NCBI RefSeq assembly: GCF_015864825.1
Contig: NZ_JADYWL010000002.1
Span: forward strand, 342,346 to 406,345
Reading direction: 5' to 3'
Length of the DNA stretch: 64,000 bases
DNA from: Psychrobacter sp. NZS113
GTDB taxonomy: Bacteria > Pseudomonadota > Gammaproteobacteria > Pseudomonadales > Moraxellaceae
This document shows, piece by piece, positions 37,704-47,238 of the stretch (its first letter is position 1; each line of letters opens with the position of its first letter). The notes below the pieces were generated by a model. That model saw only the letters and a program-made list of their open reading frames with translations. It was not told the DNA's origin and ran no database searches. The translations under genes and the position numbers were made by a program.

Positions 37704-37811
37704 TATAGTCAAAGAAGTCTAAAACGGATACAAGGCCGCCGACTGCAGATTGTACAAGTCGTACATCTAGGAAGGGTAACGCCGTAGCCGTTTAGTAATT
37801 CTTTGACTATA
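37704..37811. repeat. 108-bp palindromic intergenic element
   Basis: Ends are inverted: TATAGTCAAAGAA at the left and TTCTTTGACTATA at the right are exact complements, followed inward by further partial pairing (CTAAAACGG with CCGTTTAG). The centre holds a second palindrome, TGTAC-AAGTC-GTACA. The whole 108 bp can fold into one long, imperfect hairpin between trpD and trpC. It looks like a small dispersed repeat (REP/MITE class); no second copy was found in this window. Confidence 0.7.
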
Positions 37812-37840
37812 TTTACATTTAATATTATTTGGATACCCGT

Positions 37841-38695
37841 ATGACCACAACTCACTCAGACATACCTTCAGTATTGCAGCGCATTGTCGCAACCAAAATA
37901 GAAGAAGTGAAAGCCGCGCGTGAGATTCTTTCTCTTGAGGATTTAAAAGCGCAAGTCACAGCTGATAATAAACCACGCCGAGGTTTTGCTGCGGCTTTAC
38001 GTACGGCTGACATTGGTATCATTGCTGAAATCAAAAAAGCATCACCGTCTAAAGGCATTATCAATCATAACTTTGCACCAGCGTTATTTGCCCAGCAATA
38101 TGAGCAAGCTGGTGCCAGCTGTTTATCAGTATTGACTGATCGTGATTATTTTCAAGGCGATGACAGCTATCTTCTTCAAGCGACTAATGCCACAAGCCTA
38201 CCGATATTGCGCAAAGACTTTATGGTAGATGTATACCAAATCTATCAATCTTATCTGATGGGTGCAGACTGTATACTACTCATCATGGCTTGCCTTGATG
38301 ACACGCAAGTACACGAGCTACATGCACTGAGTATCGAGCTAGGTATGGATGTGTTGATAGAAATACATACCAAATCTGAGCTTGAGCGCGCCCTAACATT
38401 GCCACGCTCAGCACACAATATCTATGGCATTAATAATCGCGACTTAAATACTTTTGACGTCGATCTGCAAACCACACTAGATCTAAAAAATATTTTAATC
38501 GAAGCATTAGCGGTAGACAACACAACCCTTAAACCGCTTATCGTTACCGAAAGTGGCATTCATAGCAGTGATGATATTCGTCTGATGTTAAGTCATGATA
38601 TTCAGCACTTTTTAATCGGTGAGCAGTTTATGAAAACCGATCATCCTGGACAAGCGTTACAATCCTTACTTGCGGGCGTCGCAGCAGACGAGTAA
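37841..38695 (+). CDS. trpC: Indole-3-glycerol-phosphate synthase
   Basis: 284 aa TIM barrel. Closes the indole ring in tryptophan synthesis. Strand motifs: VLQRIVATKIEEVKAAR, IIAEIKKASPSKGII (catalytic Lys), SVLTDRDYFQGD, LRKDFMVDVYQIYQS, YGINNRDLNTFDVD and VTESGIHSSDDI. ATG 37841 has GGA at seven bases; the open frame continues four codons up to a TTG. Separated from trpD by 178 nt that contains the palindromic element. Confidence 0.95.
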   Translation: MTTTHSDIPSVLQRIVATKIEEVKAAREILSLEDLKAQVTADNKPRRGFAAALRTADIGIIAEIKKASPSKGIINHNFAPALFAQQYEQAGASCLSVLTDRDYFQGDDSYLLQATNATSLPILRKDFMVDVYQIYQSYLMGADCILLIMACLDDTQVHELHALSIELGMDVLIEIHTKSELERALTLPRSAHNIYGINNRDLNTFDVDLQTTLDLKNILIEALAVDNTTLKPLIVTESGIHSSDDIRLMLSHDIQHFLIGEQFMKTDHPGQALQSLLAGVAADE

Positions 38696-38810
38696 AGTAG
38701 CTAAAATAGCTTAGGCTGCGATACGACTCGTAAGCTTATATTAGTATAAAACCAGCGACGATATAGACTATTAAGTCATTCATTCATCAACCAACGATAC
38801 ATTAACTTTT

Positions 38811-39542
38811 ATGTCAAATTCTCTGTTTTCAAAAGAAATGCAAGACCAACTTAAAGAGCTAAAAGGCCAACTAAGCAAAGGTCGTGATACCACGTCACCT
38901 GAAGGTGAGGATCAAAAGCCAACTGAACCTGTGTCATTACCCACACAAAAACAAGTAAATAAGACTGTCAAGCAAATGAACAGCGAACATGTTGATGATG
39001 ATAAAGTGCTGTTTATGCAAGCCATGCATGGTGTCAATCAGCTTGAAGATAAAAACGTCCGCTCACCTGCCAATGCAGCAAAAGCGGGCAAACCTGATGC
39101 GACCACACTGTCTAAACGTGCGGCTGCTCAAGGTAGTGAAGCCAGTGACTTGGGTGCAGGCTTGTCAGATATGCAAGCACTGCTCAATCCTGTGGCTGCT
39201 GAAGCATTTTTATCGTATAAACAGCCAACTTTGCAAAACAAAATCTTTGATCAACTTAAGAAAGGCAAGCTACGTTGGTATGATGCCGTAGATATTCATG
39301 GTTGTACGATAGAAGAAGCTCGCGACGCCATGACGCAATTACTGAGTCAAGCGAAACAAAAAAATGAGACTATGGTAAAAATAGTTCATGGCAAAGGTTC
39401 TGAGGCCATTCTAAAGACGTGTGTGAACGGTTGGTTACGTCAATTACCAGAAGTACTAGCTTTCTGCTCTGCTCCGCCTAAAGATGGCGGCAATGGTGCG
39501 GTGTTGGTATTACTCAAAAAACCTAAAGCAGATGGCGAGTAA
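38811..39542 (+). CDS. Smr-domain protein (SmrA/YdaL type)
   Basis: 243 aa. The C-terminal Smr domain (about 155-240) has the hallmark WYDAVDIHGCTIEEARDAM (D-x-H-G) and VKIVHGKGSEAILKTCVNGWL (HGKG), a nicking-endonuclease/ribosome-rescue fold. The N-terminal 150 residues are charged, with low complexity and a helix around FLSYKQPTLQNKIFDQLKKGKLRW. E. coli relatives are SmrA and SmrB; length fits either, and motif DIHG rather than DLHG is seen. Own terminator downstream. Confidence 0.88.
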   Translation: MSNSLFSKEMQDQLKELKGQLSKGRDTTSPEGEDQKPTEPVSLPTQKQVNKTVKQMNSEHVDDDKVLFMQAMHGVNQLEDKNVRSPANAAKAGKPDATTLSKRAAAQGSEASDLGAGLSDMQALLNPVAAEAFLSYKQPTLQNKIFDQLKKGKLRWYDAVDIHGCTIEEARDAMTQLLSQAKQKNETMVKIVHGKGSEAILKTCVNGWLRQLPEVLAFCSAPPKDGGNGAVLVLLKKPKADGE

Positions 39543-39570
39543 TTATTACTGTTAGCTCATTATTAGAAAT

Positions 39571-39600
39571 AAAAAGGACTGCAAATAGCAGTCCTTTTTT
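39571..39600 (+). terminator. Terminator of the Smr gene
   Basis: GGACTGC-AAATA-GCAGTCC stem followed by T6 (preceded by A5), 28 nt after the stop. Confidence 0.9.
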
Positions 39601-39687
39601 ATATAAATAAATTGTCTATTTCTATGGTCGCAAGCTGTAGACATACATATTACTTTCATGCACATTCTTTATTAAAGTGAACTTATC

Positions 39688-40320
39688 ATGAGTATACAAA
39701 CGATCGAAAATCGTGAAGCATTAAATGAGCATATCACTGCTTTGATTGCTATCGAACCACGATTTGAGCCTGTCCATAAGCAAGTTGGTACGCCAAGTCT
39801 TAGACACAATACAGGTGGGTTTGAGCAGCTGATGAGAGCAATGGTTGGTCAGCAGTTATCTGTCGCTGCCGCAGCCAGCATTTGGCAACGGTTGGTTGAT
39901 GCAGGCTTGACGACACCGAATGCAATCATTGAGGCAACGGACGAGACTTTGCGAGCACAAGGACTGTCTAAACAAAAAACTCGTTATATTCGCTCATTGG
40001 TCGAGCACGATATAGACTTTACTGCATTAGAAACTATGTTAGACGAAGATGTCATAAATACACTAACCGCCGTCACTGGTATTGGTCGCTGGACAGCTGA
40101 GATGTACTTGTTGTTTTCTTTAAAACGCGCAGACGTATTCGCTGTCGATGACTTAGCCATCAAAGTGGCTGCAATGGAGTTGTTAGGTTTGACGGAGCGA
40201 CCGACGCCGAAACAACTGAAGAACCTGACCCAAGACTGGTCACCGCACCGTAGTGCTGCCAGCCTATTGCTATGGTCGTATTACGGTGCATTACGCAATA
40301 AAACTGCAGTGCCTCTATAA
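39688..40320 (+). CDS. DNA-3-methyladenine glycosylase II (AlkA family)
   Basis: 210 aa HhH-GPD base-excision enzyme. FEQLMRAMVGQQLSVAAAASIWQRL is the family N-terminal motif; the helix-hairpin-helix is LTAVTGIGRWTAEMYLLF; the catalytic Asp follows in DVFAVDDLAIKVA. It removes 3-methyladenine and related alkylated bases. It lacks the extra N-terminal TBP-like domain of E. coli AlkA, so it is the short (MAG/AlkA2-like) form. Monocistronic. Confidence 0.92.
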   Translation: MSIQTIENREALNEHITALIAIEPRFEPVHKQVGTPSLRHNTGGFEQLMRAMVGQQLSVAAAASIWQRLVDAGLTTPNAIIEATDETLRAQGLSKQKTRYIRSLVEHDIDFTALETMLDEDVINTLTAVTGIGRWTAEMYLLFSLKRADVFAVDDLAIKVAAMELLGLTERPTPKQLKNLTQDWSPHRSAASLLLWSYYGALRNKTAVPL

Positions 40321-40422
40321 AGCACTAGTGTTAAAAGAAGTGAGTAATACCATCGTTTAAATATCATATTGATAACGACCTCTATATGTAAAACCCTTAC
40401 CAACACCCCTTTAATTTCTAGT

Positions 40423-42399
40423 CTAGAATTGGTTCCATATAGAAAAGCTATGTCTTTTTTTGACATGCTTAAATTTACTTTTCTTTAATACATGGCTTTT
40501 ATGTATGAGTCCTTTGAATGTGTGGCCTCTCTTGCTTTTTACTGCCGCCTTCTTTTTTTGATGGTCGGCTGCATCGCTCTTAGTGCTGTCACTGTCTTTA
40601 TTTAGATCCACAGCAGTATGCTCATCAGAACTGTCATCGCCAATATCACTATCCTTGCTAATTGATACCTCTTTTAATGTCTCAATGGCATTATTTTCTT
40701 GATTATGGTTTTGATCCTCATTATCAATGTGAAGCTCTAGCTCGGCTTGATCAACGATAAGCTGCTGAGTCGGCAATGCATGTTCCACCTTATATTTTGC
40801 GACTTCCTTTAAGATATCAACAAATAATATATTTTGTTTGTCATAGAACTCAACCACATTGATAGAGTTAACATAAGCCTGTAGCTGAATAACGTAGCAG
40901 TCTTGACGCAGCTCTAAAATATTAACCTGATTCCACTCTTGATTGGTTAGCTCATGCTCTTTTATAAACTCATCTAAGTCATTTACCATTTTGAAAATCA
41001 CATCAAGATCAGCAGTACGCTTCAAATATAAATGATGAAAAAAACGAAACATATCACGAGACGTAAAGTTTTCAATCTGCATCGAGGAAAAGTCGCCATT
41101 TGGTACTGTCACAACCGTACGTGTCAATGTCCGCACACGCGATGAGCGGATACCAATATCAATTACCGTGCCTTCATAAGTACCAAATTTACAATAGTCA
41201 CCGATTCGTACTGGCGAATCTGCGACGACGACGACACTACCGACAAGGTTTTCAATGGTCTTTTGTGCACCCAGTGCCAATGCTAAACCACCCACACCCA
41301 ATGCAGCAATACCTGTGGTTAGGTCAAAACCCAAATTGCCAAAAATGACAATCACAGCAAATATAAGCAGCAACGCCTTTACCACTTTGCGCAGCAGCCC
41401 TAAGATGGAGACTCGCTCAGTATAGTTTTTCTTATAGCTTAAATTTACTGCACGAGTGAATATGGCATCGATGACTCGTAGTAGTAACCATGTTATCGCA
41501 ACCCACGAAGCTATTTCTGTAAATCGGTTGACTGGCTCGCGCAAGGTCACCGACACGCCAGCGTATACCATCACCTCAGACAGTATCAGTGCCATAATTA
41601 CCACGGAAAGCGGCAGTATCACCTTATCCGGTAATGGCAATGTCACACCGCGTACATGCGGATAAGTGATTCTCAATAGATGATACAACAGCCAAACCAT
41701 GATATAAGTCAATATAAAGCTACTGACGATCATGGTAAGTGCCGCTACCAAATCGGCCAACTGATAACCGAAAAGCTTTTTGCCATCCAATGAATCAATG
41801 GTATAGCGAGATACCAAAGTTGGTTCAGTATTTTCTATTACTTCCGGTATCGAGCTGAGCGTATCGCTTGAAAACTGCCAATACTTTTCATCTCTTTCAG
41901 ACGTCACTTTTTCGAGTATCAGTGACACACTTTTTTCACCAATATTAATCGCACCCACATTTTCTTGATCTGGTGGCAGCTGATCAGTGAGGTTACCCTC
42001 AGGCGTATTGCTCAGCTGCAAATCCGGCTGAAAACGGCCACCTGCATCTAGCGCTTGCTTAAATTGCCGTACGATGGTCGTTGGATTGTCAGACTTCGAT
42101 AAATTTAGATAGTTACTCGCCAGCAGGTAGTCATTTTCACCCAAGGCGCTGATAAACCCTTGTACCGTATTCCTTGGTGTATCTCGCCCAAATGAGTCCG
42201 GTCGCGGTGATCTTGCTGGCTCTTCACTGCTACTCTCACTAATACCCAATGAACTGGCTTCTGCTGCAAAGGTATGAGTTGGCCATAACAAACTCAACAG
42301 CAGCACAAGTAACAATACCATCGCGAGTAATGGTACTTTAATGATTGAGTATGGTGAAGATAACTCGGTGCTGGGAATCAGACGATACTTAGTAGACAA
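40423..42399 (-). CDS. MscS-family mechanosensitive channel with periplasmic domain
   Basis: 658 aa. A signal peptide (VPLLAMVLLLVLLLSLLWPTHTFAAEA) and a periplasmic domain of about 150 residues precede five hydrophobic segments and the MscS core: LGVGGLALALGAQKTIENLVGSVVV (pore helix) and VRIGDYCKFGTYEGTVIDIGIRSSRVRT (beta domain). The cytoplasmic tail ends in about 100 charged residues with acidic, then Lys-rich, low complexity. No ATG precedes the signal peptide; the best start is TTG at 42399, six bases after AGAGG. An upstream TTG (42429) is possible. Probably protects against osmotic downshock. Confidence 0.88.
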   Translation of the reverse strand: MSTKYRLIPSTELSSPYSIIKVPLLAMVLLLVLLLSLLWPTHTFAAEASSLGISESSSEEPARSPRPDSFGRDTPRNTVQGFISALGENDYLLASNYLNLSKSDNPTTIVRQFKQALDAGGRFQPDLQLSNTPEGNLTDQLPPDQENVGAINIGEKSVSLILEKVTSERDEKYWQFSSDTLSSIPEVIENTEPTLVSRYTIDSLDGKKLFGYQLADLVAALTMIVSSFILTYIMVWLLYHLLRITYPHVRGVTLPLPDKVILPLSVVIMALILSEVMVYAGVSVTLREPVNRFTEIASWVAITWLLLRVIDAIFTRAVNLSYKKNYTERVSILGLLRKVVKALLLIFAVIVIFGNLGFDLTTGIAALGVGGLALALGAQKTIENLVGSVVVVADSPVRIGDYCKFGTYEGTVIDIGIRSSRVRTLTRTVVTVPNGDFSSMQIENFTSRDMFRFFHHLYLKRTADLDVIFKMVNDLDEFIKEHELTNQEWNQVNILELRQDCYVIQLQAYVNSINVVEFYDKQNILFVDILKEVAKYKVEHALPTQQLIVDQAELELHIDNEDQNHNQENNAIETLKEVSISKDSDIGDDSSDEHTAVDLNKDSDSTKSDAADHQKKKAAVKSKRGHTFKGLIHKSHVLKKSKFKHVKKRHSFSIWNQF

Positions 42400-42429
42400 A
42401 ACAAACCTCTTAGCTTGTGGATAGTACAA

Positions 42430-42803
42430 TAGAGAACAATGAAATTCTGACTATGATAGCAATTATTTATCACAGCAGTGCTTTTGATTACGCATTTTTG
42501 TAGCTATCTATATCGATCACTGCCCAAGCCATGTCTCACTAATTTATCTTGAATTTCTCATAAAAATTAGCGTATTTACAATCAGAAAAGACTATAAAAT
42601 GAATAATTAGCAACTAAACATGAAAGTTATTCATGTTAGCGTGAAGAAACATTAGGTTAAAGTGGTTTATAAAGTAGTGATTTTTATAGATAATAAGCAT
42701 AGTTTTGCTAACTTATTGCTTTTTGTAATTTTTAACCATATTAGCGTCAAAATGGTTATTTTTTATTTCTGTACTCCTCAATATGATTACTCTGGAATTG
42801 ACT
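42430..42803. other. Divergent intergenic region with 8-bp inverted repeat
   Basis: 374 bp between the MscS gene (-) and the TonB-dependent receptor (+). A perfect inverted repeat AACATGAA-AGTTA-TTCATGTT (42617-42637) could be an operator. No cobalamin-riboswitch core and no Fur box were found. Confidence 0.45.
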
Positions 42804-44681
42804 ATGTTTTTACCACGTTCTTCTTCGACTGCCTATCTTCGCTTGTGTGTTCTAAGCGCACTTGGCGTATTTTCTTTAAATGCAACAGCAGCGACTGACG
42901 TAAGCAACAATGAAGTACCAGAAGTTGAGCTCGATGAAATTGTAGTAACAGCAACGCGTACACCGACTAAGGCTAGTAATGTTATTGCGCAGACACGCGT
43001 GGTCGATAGTGAAGAGCTAAAACATTATCAAGGGCAAAGTGCCTTTGAAGTATTAAAACAACAGCCTGGAATCAGTCATTATACTAACGGTGGCATGGGT
43101 ACCACCTCAAACTTTTATATGCGCGGTTACGATAGCAAACAAATCTTAGTATTGATTGATGGCATACGCTATAGCTCAGTTAGTAATGGTGGCGCAGCAC
43201 TTAACTTATTGCCTGCCGACCAAATTGATCGTATCGAAATTTTATATGGTGCATCGGGCTCTAGTATTTATGGTGCAGATGCGATGGGCGGTGTGATTCA
43301 AATATTTACCAAAGGTAGTAATATAGATCAAAGCAGTATGTCAGTTACCGCTGGTATCGGCTCAAATGATCAATACTTATACGGTGCTAGCGCACAGTTT
43401 GCCAATACTACTGGCACCACACTAAGCTTGTCAGTCAGCCATAATGAAACAGACGGCTTTAACGCAACGTTACCTGAACCTGATAATCAGTATTCGATTT
43501 ATAACAGTGATAATGACGGCTTTGAGAGTGATAACTTTAGCATTGCTCTAAATCAACGCATTAGTGAGCAATTGCTGGTGGGTGCTAGTGCTATATATAG
43601 CAAATCAACAACTGAATTTGATAACGGCGCAGTAGATGCTTTTTCAGATCAAGAAAATGGGGCGGCTCAGGCTTTTGTTGATTGGCGCTATATGCCAGGC
43701 TCATCAGTAAAGCTACAATACGGTCACTCTATTGATGAAACGGATACGCCAACATATGGTAGTCATTATGATACTGAGCAAGATCAAATCAGCTTGGTAG
43801 GTCAACATCAGCTTTCTATTGGTCAAGGTTTTTATGGGATCGAATATCTAAATCAAAGCCTAGACAGTAGTGCCTATGAAATTGATGATCGTGATGTAGC
43901 CAGTGCATTTTTTGGCTATGTATTTGATATCAACCAATTCGATGCCCAAGCAAACCTACGCTATGATGACAACTCACAGTACGGTGATGAAACTACCTAT
44001 AATTTAGGTGCTGCTTACCATATCAACCCTGATTGGCGTATTGGTACTAGCTATGCAAAAGGATTTCGCGCACCCACCTTCAATGAATTATACTTCCCTA
44101 ATTACTCAAATCCAGAGTTAGAACCTGAAACTAGTGATAACTATGAAGCCTTTGTTGAATACAGTACGCCATTACAGTCTACGCGCTTGACAGGCTACTA
44201 TAATGATGTTGAAGATTTGATCACTTCTTCCGCGCCTAGTTATATTCCTGAAAACGTTGCTAAAGCCAAAATAAAAGGGATTTCATTAACTTCGGATTGG
44301 ACTATTGATAACTACTTGTTTGGTGGTAGCTATGATTATCAACAAGCTAAAGATGACAGTGGCGAAAGTAATGATGGTAATTTTCTTGCCATTCGCCCTG
44401 AGCACAAAGGTCTGATTTATGTGGGCTATCGCTTACCAAGCTTAGATATTCGCGCTGAGTATCAGTACGTAGGTGATTACTATAGTGGTACAGATAACAT
44501 CGATTCACAACGCGTTGACAGCTATGGTTTGTTAAATGTAAGCGGTAACTATAAACTCACTGACAATCTATCTATGACTGCACGTTTAAATAATATTACT
44601 AATGAAAAGTATATTACTCTACCGGGTTATGACACTGATGGCACTAACTTCTTCACTTCATTAACTTATAACTGGTACTAG
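42804..44681 (+). CDS. TonB-dependent outer-membrane receptor (BtuB-like)
   Basis: 625 aa. Signal peptide (LCVLSALGVFSLNATAAT), TonB box DEIVVTATRT, plug domain with LVLIDGIRYSSVSNG and DRIEILYGASGSSIYGADAMGGVIQIFTK, and a beta-barrel ending in an aromatic residue (FFTSLTYNWY). Size and plug sequence are closest to BtuB and catecholate-siderophore receptors; the cargo is undecided. GGA at seven bases favours ATG 42804 over the ATG seven codons earlier. Strong terminator follows. Confidence 0.88.
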   Translation: MFLPRSSSTAYLRLCVLSALGVFSLNATAATDVSNNEVPEVELDEIVVTATRTPTKASNVIAQTRVVDSEELKHYQGQSAFEVLKQQPGISHYTNGGMGTTSNFYMRGYDSKQILVLIDGIRYSSVSNGGAALNLLPADQIDRIEILYGASGSSIYGADAMGGVIQIFTKGSNIDQSSMSVTAGIGSNDQYLYGASAQFANTTGTTLSLSVSHNETDGFNATLPEPDNQYSIYNSDNDGFESDNFSIALNQRISEQLLVGASAIYSKSTTEFDNGAVDAFSDQENGAAQAFVDWRYMPGSSVKLQYGHSIDETDTPTYGSHYDTEQDQISLVGQHQLSIGQGFYGIEYLNQSLDSSAYEIDDRDVASAFFGYVFDINQFDAQANLRYDDNSQYGDETTYNLGAAYHINPDWRIGTSYAKGFRAPTFNELYFPNYSNPELEPETSDNYEAFVEYSTPLQSTRLTGYYNDVEDLITSSAPSYIPENVAKAKIKGISLTSDWTIDNYLFGGSYDYQQAKDDSGESNDGNFLAIRPEHKGLIYVGYRLPSLDIRAEYQYVGDYYSGTDNIDSQRVDSYGLLNVSGNYKLTDNLSMTARLNNITNEKYITLPGYDTDGTNFFTSLTYNWY

Positions 44682-44704
44682 AGTTGTTCGTTCTGTTATT
44701 ACAA

Positions 44705-44730
44705 GAGACCATCGATTGATGGTCTTTTTT
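44705..44730 (+). terminator. Terminator of the receptor gene
   Basis: AGACCATC-GATT-GATGGTCT hairpin followed by T6, 24 nt past the stop. Confidence 0.92.
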
Positions 44731-44767
44731 ATGGGTGACAATGTGAGCATCATCTATTACAATGACA

Positions 44768-44906
44768 CCCTCCGAGAGGTGTTGCGCCATGACCACGAAT
44801 ATTGCATTGAAAGCTAAAATCATGCAAATCATAGGTTATGTTAGGCTCGGTTAACTGTCGAGTGTCCTATTTTTGGTCACTCACAGCGCAAACAACGGCA
44901 CCTGCG
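44768..44906 (+). promoter_or_regulatory. S-adenosylhomocysteine (SAH) riboswitch
   Basis: Directly upstream of ahcY. CCGAG (44772-44776) pairs with CTCGG (44846-44850) as P1. The conserved core reads GAGAGGTGTTGC after P1 and AGGCTCGG at its closing side. AACGGCACCT (44894-44903) supplies the other half of the P2 pseudoknot-like pairing (AGGTG with CACCT), equivalent to AACGGCGCTC in the Ralstonia aptamer as I recall it. The insert between core halves is long (about 57 nt) with a TTGCAT/ATGCAA stem, and a second stem GAGTG/CACTC lies between P1 and P2. SAH binding turns expression on in known cases, matching induction of SAH hydrolase. Confidence 0.78.
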
Positions 44907-44951
44907 TTTTTATTCTTTTTATCATAAATTAACCACTGATAGGAGCATATT

Positions 44952-46376
44952 ATGGACGCAGTGTCTAACACCCCATCTGCCCATACGATCGATCCCTCTT
45001 TCACTGACTATAAAGTCGCTGACATCAGCCTTGCTGATTACGGCCGCCGTGAAATCACCCTTGCTGAAGCCGAAATGCCTGCCCTTATGGGTTTGCGTCG
45101 TCGCTACGAAGCCGATCAACCGCTTAAAGGCGCAAAAATCGCTGGCTGTATCCACATGACCATCCAAACTGCCGTACTTATCGAGACATTAGTCGCGCTA
45201 GGTGCTGAAGTACGCTGGACATCATGTAACATCTTCTCAACTCAAGATCATGCTGCTGCTGCAATTGCTGCTGCTGGTATCTCTGTTTATGCTTGGAAAG
45301 GCGAAACAGAAGAAGAGTACGAATGGTGCTTGCGTCAGCAAGTTCACGTTGGCGGCGAAGCATCAGGTCAGCTTTGGGATGCCAACCTAATTTTGGATGA
45401 TGGTGGTGATTTGACCGCTCTTATTCATAATGACTATGCTGAGCTTCTTGATAATATCCATGGCATCTCAGAAGAGACTACCACTGGTGTACATCGCTTA
45501 GTTGAGATGTTAAGCAAAGGTACGCTTAAAGTACCAGCAATCAACGTCAACGACGCTGTTACTAAGTCTAAAAACGACAACAAGTACGGCTGCCGCCATA
45601 GCTTAAACGATGCTATCAAACGCGCTACCGATATGTTCCTTGCTGGTCGCCGCGCTTTGGTTATCGGTTATGGCGATGTAGGTAAAGGCTCTACGCAAAG
45701 CTTACGTCAAGAAGGCATGATCGTACGTGTATCAGAAGTCGATCCTATCTGTGCCATGCAGGCTTGTATGGATGGCTTTGAAGTATTGTCACCTTACATC
45801 AATGGCGATAACACTGGCGGCGCTTCAAGTATCAACACGCGTCTGCTAGAAGATACCGACATGATTGTGACCACGACTGGTAACTACCATGTATGTGACA
45901 GACATATGCTAGCAGCACTTAAGCCTGGTGCAGTTGTTTGTAACATTGGTCACTTTGATACTGAAATTGACACCCAATTCATGCGTGACAACTGGCGCTG
46001 GGTTGAGATCAAGCCACAAGTACATCAAATCTTCCGCTCAGACGATGAGAACGATTATTTGATCTTGCTTGCTGAAGGTCGTCTAGTGAACCTAGGTAAT
46101 GCGACTGGTCACCCATCACGTGTGATGGACGGCTCATTTGCCAACCAAGTATTGGCTCAAATGTATTTGTTCGAAGAAAAGTTCGCTGAGCTACCAGCAG
46201 ACAAGCGTACTGATAACTTATACGTAAAAGTATTACCTAAGAAATTAGACGAAGAAGTAGCCGCTGCGATGGTTGCAGGCTTCAACGGTACTTTAACCAA
46301 GCTGACTGAAAAGCAAGCTGAATACTTAGGTGTATCAGTCGAAGGCCCATTCAAGCCTGACGCTTATAAATACTAA
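44952..46376 (+). CDS. ahcY: Adenosylhomocysteinase
   Basis: 474 aa. Hydrolyses S-adenosylhomocysteine to homocysteine and adenosine, relieving product inhibition of methyltransferases. Motifs: [39 protein letters not shown] (substrate site), [18 protein letters not shown] (NAD site) and the C-terminal KPDAYKY with the lysine and tyrosine that touch the neighbouring subunit's NAD. AGGAG precedes the ATG. Paired with metF 13 nt downstream and controlled by the riboswitch upstream. Confidence 0.97.
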   Translation: MDAVSNTPSAHTIDPSFTDYKVADISLADYGRREITLAEAEMPALMGLRRRYEADQPLKGAKIAGCIHMTIQTAVLIETLVALGAEVRWTSCNIFSTQDHAAAAIAAAGISVYAWKGETEEEYEWCLRQQVHVGGEASGQLWDANLILDDGGDLTALIHNDYAELLDNIHGISEETTTGVHRLVEMLSKGTLKVPAINVNDAVTKSKNDNKYGCRHSLNDAIKRATDMFLAGRRALVIGYGDVGKGSTQSLRQEGMIVRVSEVDPICAMQACMDGFEVLSPYINGDNTGGASSINTRLLEDTDMIVTTTGNYHVCDRHMLAALKPGAVVCNIGHFDTEIDTQFMRDNWRWVEIKPQVHQIFRSDDENDYLILLAEGRLVNLGNATGHPSRVMDGSFANQVLAQMYLFEEKFAELPADKRTDNLYVKVLPKKLDEEVAAAMVAGFNGTLTKLTEKQAEYLGVSVEGPFKPDAYKY

Positions 46377-46389
46377 AAGGAGCCAGACT

Positions 46390-47238
46390 GTGAGTAAGCC
46401 TGCGTTCTCTTTTGAGTTTTTCCCTGCAAAAACTGAGCAGGGACACGAAAAGCTACTGAGTACTTATGATGAGCTGAACAAGCTGTCACCGAGTTATTTT
46501 TCGGTGACTTACGGCGCTGGTGGTTCCACCCGCAGTCGCACCTTGGATATTGTGCAAGCATTATGTACACGTGGTGACACTGGTGTGGCTCCTCATATGT
46601 CCTGCATTGGTGATGACAAAAGTGAAATCGCTGAACTATTGACGCATTACAAAAGTTTAGGCATCAATCGTATTGTCGCGCTTCGTGGTGACTTACCGTC
46701 AGGTCAAGTTGGTATGGGTGAGCTACCGTTTGCGTTAGACTTAGTCAAGTTTATCCGTGAACATTCAGGCGATCATTTTCGCATTGAAGTAGCTGCCTAT
46801 CCTGAAATGCACCCACAAGCGCGTAGCTTTGATTTTGATATTGACAATTTGGTCAACAAATTCCAAGCGGGTGCAGATGCAGCGATTACACAGTTCTTCT
46901 ATAATGCTGATAGTTATCTATACTTGCGCGATACGTTAGAGAAGCGTGGTGTTGATACGGTTGCTAAGCCATTGGTCGCTGGCATCATGCCAATTACCAA
47001 TTCTAGCAATCTGGTGCGATTTGCTGATAGCTGTGGCGCTGATATTCCACGTTATGTGCGCAAGCAACTAGCGGATTTTGGTGATGATAGCAAGGCCATC
47101 CGTGAATTTGGCTTTGATGTGGTGTATCGCTTATGTGAGCGCCTCATTAGCGAAGGTGTACCTGCCATGCATTTTTATAGTATGAATAAGGTTGAACCTA
47201 ATAAGCGCCTGGTTGAAGCATTAGGCTTGACTGCTTAA
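46390..47238 (+). CDS. metF: Methylenetetrahydrofolate reductase
   Basis: 282 aa flavoenzyme making 5-methyl-THF for methionine synthesis. FSFEFFPAKTEQGHEKL, FSVTYGAGGSTRSRT, IVALRGDLPSG, AAYPEMHP and ITQFFYNADSYL are canonical. It starts at GTG 46390, eight bases after AGGAG that overlaps the ahcY end region; the open frame continues up into ahcY, but that part has no homology. Together with ahcY it turns SAH-derived homocysteine back to methionine. Confidence 0.96.
   Translation: MSKPAFSFEFFPAKTEQGHEKLLSTYDELNKLSPSYFSVTYGAGGSTRSRTLDIVQALCTRGDTGVAPHMSCIGDDKSEIAELLTHYKSLGINRIVALRGDLPSGQVGMGELPFALDLVKFIREHSGDHFRIEVAAYPEMHPQARSFDFDIDNLVNKFQAGADAAITQFFYNADSYLYLRDTLEKRGVDTVAKPLVAGIMPITNSSNLVRFADSCGADIPRYVRKQLADFGDDSKAIREFGFDVVYRLCERLISEGVPAMHFYSMNKVEPNKRLVEALGLTA

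Noticed and set aside
42430-42803. Cobalamin riboswitch before the BtuB-like receptor
   Set aside because: Looked for the B12-box core and P-stems; none found, so the receptor is not called btuB.
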